NCBI GenBank assembly: GCA_964651325.1
Contig: CAZYXP010000067.1
Span: 1-16,623, forward strand
From: JADFOB01 sp964651325
GTDB taxonomy: Bacteria > Planctomycetota > Phycisphaerae > UBA1845
DNA: 16,623 nt
Direction: 5' to 3'
In this document: piece after piece, positions 15,111 to 16,623 of the stretch
Position numbering within the stretch: the stretch's first letter is position 1
Layout: the number at the start of each line of letters is the position of its first letter
Program-made: the position numbers and the translations under genes
Notes under the pieces: generated by a model
The model's input: the letters and a program-made list of their open reading frames with translations, nothing else
Told to the model about the DNA's origin: nothing
Databases searched by the model: none

Positions 15111-16604
15111 ATGTCAACGCGAACAACATGCTTGATGGTGGGCTTGTTACTCGCCTTGAGGCCGTGCTCGGCGCGCGCCACCGTATACTTTGTTGATGGC
15201 CGCGCGCCGGCGGCCGTGCATGACGGTCTTACGTGGGAAACGGCATTCGTCCGCCTCGACGACGCGCTCGCGGTGGCTTTTTTTCTCGACGAAATCCGTG
15301 TGGCCGGGGGCACTTACACACCAGATACGACCGGCCTATCCGATCCGCGCGCTGCCACTTTTCTCGTTCCCGCAGATGTGCATGTGATCGGCGGATACGC
15401 CGGTCAGGCTGGGCCCAATCCCGATCTGCGCGACTTGATCGCTTACGAAACCATCCTCAGCGGCGATCTCAACGGCGACGACGACCACGGCGGGGACAAC
15501 AGCGACAACTGCAGCAATGTCGTTACGGCCACCGAATTGACAGGGCTCGAAACGGCGTTTGAAGGGTTTACCATAACTGGGGGCAATGCGACCGCCCCTT
15601 TTGTGCCCCCGTTTTTCCCCTTTGGAAACCCGGGTGGTGGCATGTTCGTCGTCGGCAGCCGCACGCTTATCGACTGCAAGTTTGTGGCCAACAGTGCCGT
15701 CGCGGGAGGAGGCCTGTTCAGCTTTGAAGGCAGCATGGGCTTAATCCGGTGTGTCTTCGAAGACAACCGGGCCACCGAAGGCGGGGCGCTCGGCCTCTTT
15801 GGCACCGACGACCCCAACCCGCCCTTTGATGGCGGCCAAGGCAGCGTAGCCCACGGTACGCCGATGCTCACCGACTGCGTCTTCAGCAACAACCATGCGA
15901 TTCAGCGGGCCGGAGCCGTTTGGATTGACGGCATCGCGGAGAACCCCAGTTTTCGAACCTGCCGATGGATCGGAAACAGCGTCGAGGGCGATGGCGGAGC
16001 GATCTGGTCCGGCGGCGGATTTTGCGACCTGACCAATTGCCTGTTCTTGGGGAACCACGCCGGTCAGCGCGGCGGCGCCGTTTACAGCGACACGCTGACG
16101 ACGTTTCGCAACTGTTCGATCGTGGGCAACCATGCGACGACCGGTGGCGGACTCTTCAACCCATTCATTCGATCCACCCTGATCAACACCATCCTCTGGG
16201 ACAACACCAGCGAAACCGCGACCGGTGAAACCGCGCAGGCGGCGAGCGATTTCATGCCCCCGATCACGAGTTTTTCGTGCATCTCCGGTTGGACCGGCGG
16301 CTGGGGCGGTCAGGGCAATTTCGGCGATGATCCCCAATTTGTCCCCGGCCCGGCCGGCTGCCACTACCTCGCTCAGATGGCGACCGGGCACACCGTAGAC
16401 AGCCCGTGCAAGGACACCGGCAACGAGCCCGCTGTCAACCTCGGCCTTATCAGCGCAAGCACGCGATCTGATGAGGTCGCAGACAGCGGCGTGGTTGACC
16501 TTGGGTTTCACTATCCCGTCACGGGCAGGCCGGTGTTGTTCGCCGACGGCAACCACGACGGGTCGGTCGATCTTCGAGCCGTGGCGGTGTTTACGTCCTG
16601 TTGA
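15111..16604 (+). CDS. Exported right-handed beta-helix protein with a truncated dockerin-like tail
   Basis: 497 residues from the ATG at 15111 (a TTG lies directly before it); the ribosome binding site is only a G-rich run 11 bases upstream. Residues 1-23 are a signal peptide, MSTRTTCLMVGLLLAL with cleavage after ARA. A short N-terminal module (TVYFVDGRAP, then GLTWETAFVRLDDAL) is typical of Pmp-like and choice-of-anchor Q beta-helix proteins. From about residue 130 to 370, repeated rungs of the form C-x-F-x-x-N-x-A-x-x-GGA/GGG (DCKFVANSA, RCVFEDNRA, DCVFSNNHA, NCLFLGNHA, NCSIVGNHA) build a parallel beta-helix. LINTILWDN and a Pro/Gly-rich C-terminal part follow. The last 19 residues (DGNHDGSVDL onward) begin a dockerin-like loop and helix but stop at TGA before the second loop. 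Function is unknown; such helices often act as surface adhesins or polysaccharide-binding proteins. Confidence 0.85.
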   Translation: MSTRTTCLMVGLLLALRPCSARATVYFVDGRAPAAVHDGLTWETAFVRLDDALAVAFFLDEIRVAGGTYTPDTTGLSDPRAATFLVPADVHVIGGYAGQAGPNPDLRDLIAYETILSGDLNGDDDHGGDNSDNCSNVVTATELTGLETAFEGFTITGGNATAPFVPPFFPFGNPGGGMFVVGSRTLIDCKFVANSAVAGGGLFSFEGSMGLIRCVFEDNRATEGGALGLFGTDDPNPPFDGGQGSVAHGTPMLTDCVFSNNHAIQRAGAVWIDGIAENPSFRTCRWIGNSVEGDGGAIWSGGGFCDLTNCLFLGNHAGQRGGAVYSDTLTTFRNCSIVGNHATTGGGLFNPFIRSTLINTILWDNTSETATGETAQAASDFMPPITSFSCISGWTGGWGGQGNFGDDPQFVPGPAGCHYLAQMATGHTVDSPCKDTGNEPAVNLGLISASTRSDEVADSGVVDLGFHYPVTGRPVLFADGNHDGSVDLRAVAVFTSC

Positions 16605-16623
16605 GACAGTGGGCAGGTCGACC
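16548..16623 (+). other. Half dockerin-like module interrupted by TGA; frame remains open to the window edge
   Basis: DGNHDGSVDL and VAVFTSC match the first loop and helix of the tails seen on the two neighbouring proteins, where Cys is followed by a further residue and then a GP/SG-type turn. Here Cys is followed by TGA (16602-16604), and the same frame then reads DSGQVD up to the last base. This is what would be expected if one codon had become a stop. The second loop, if present, is outside the window. Confidence 0.5.

Noticed and set aside
15741..16556. 271-codon minus-strand open frame inside the beta-helix gene
   Set aside because: Antisense shadow; the plus strand has clear repeated beta-helix rungs and a signal peptide.

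Overview
The window looks like a metagenome-assembled scaffold from a planctomycete, most plausibly a Phycisphaerae-like lineage. This is inferred from protein architecture, not from a marker gene. Three proteins end in paired Asp-rich, dockerin-like calcium loops of the GDFDxDxDVD type, and a fourth starts such a module but is cut short. Another protein ends in a PEP-CTERM sorting tag. Several carry Cys-rich CDxGxFCxGxETC repeats and DCNxNGVPD calcium repeats. Nearly every recognisable gene encodes an exported or envelope protein. No tRNA, rRNA, transposase, integrase, CRISPR array or phage gene was seen.

Layout. Positions 3-3185 (+) hold the 3' part of a very large cupredoxin/multicopper-oxidase-like secreted protein whose start lies left of the window. 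Positions 3186-3702 are non-coding, with two hairpins and a 23-bp tandem repeat that runs into a 100-N gap (3703-3802). A short island (3803-5004) carries one small orphan membrane protein on the minus strand and ends at a second 100-N gap (5005-5104). Positions 5160-9521 (-) are a 1453-residue M6-family metalloprotease with seven tandem 53-residue Cys-rich repeats and a C-terminal dockerin. The 9522-10102 interval separates it from a divergent plus-strand block.

The plus-strand block holds five genes. First come a 336-residue secreted unknown protein with a dockerin-like tail (10103-11113) and a pentaheme cytochrome c with the same kind of tail (11174-13051). These two are probably one transcript from a good sigma70-like promoter at 10007-10036. 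Next is a PEP-CTERM exported protein (13258-14124) with its own promoter at 13131-13159. Then comes a two-domain cytochrome c, probably a lipoprotein (14227-14985). Last is a right-handed beta-helix protein (15111-16604) whose dockerin-like tail is cut by a TGA after about half a module.

Working picture (inference): the right half describes an extracytoplasmic redox module. A dockerin-tagged pentaheme cytochrome and an unknown partner are made together, beside a surface-targeted protein and a two-heme lipoprotein in which the usual axial Met of both domains appears replaced by His. Dockerin-like tags on a protease, an unknown protein, a cytochrome and (broken) a beta-helix protein suggest a shared docking or sorting route outside the cytoplasm. 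No scaffoldin or cohesin is visible here to prove it.
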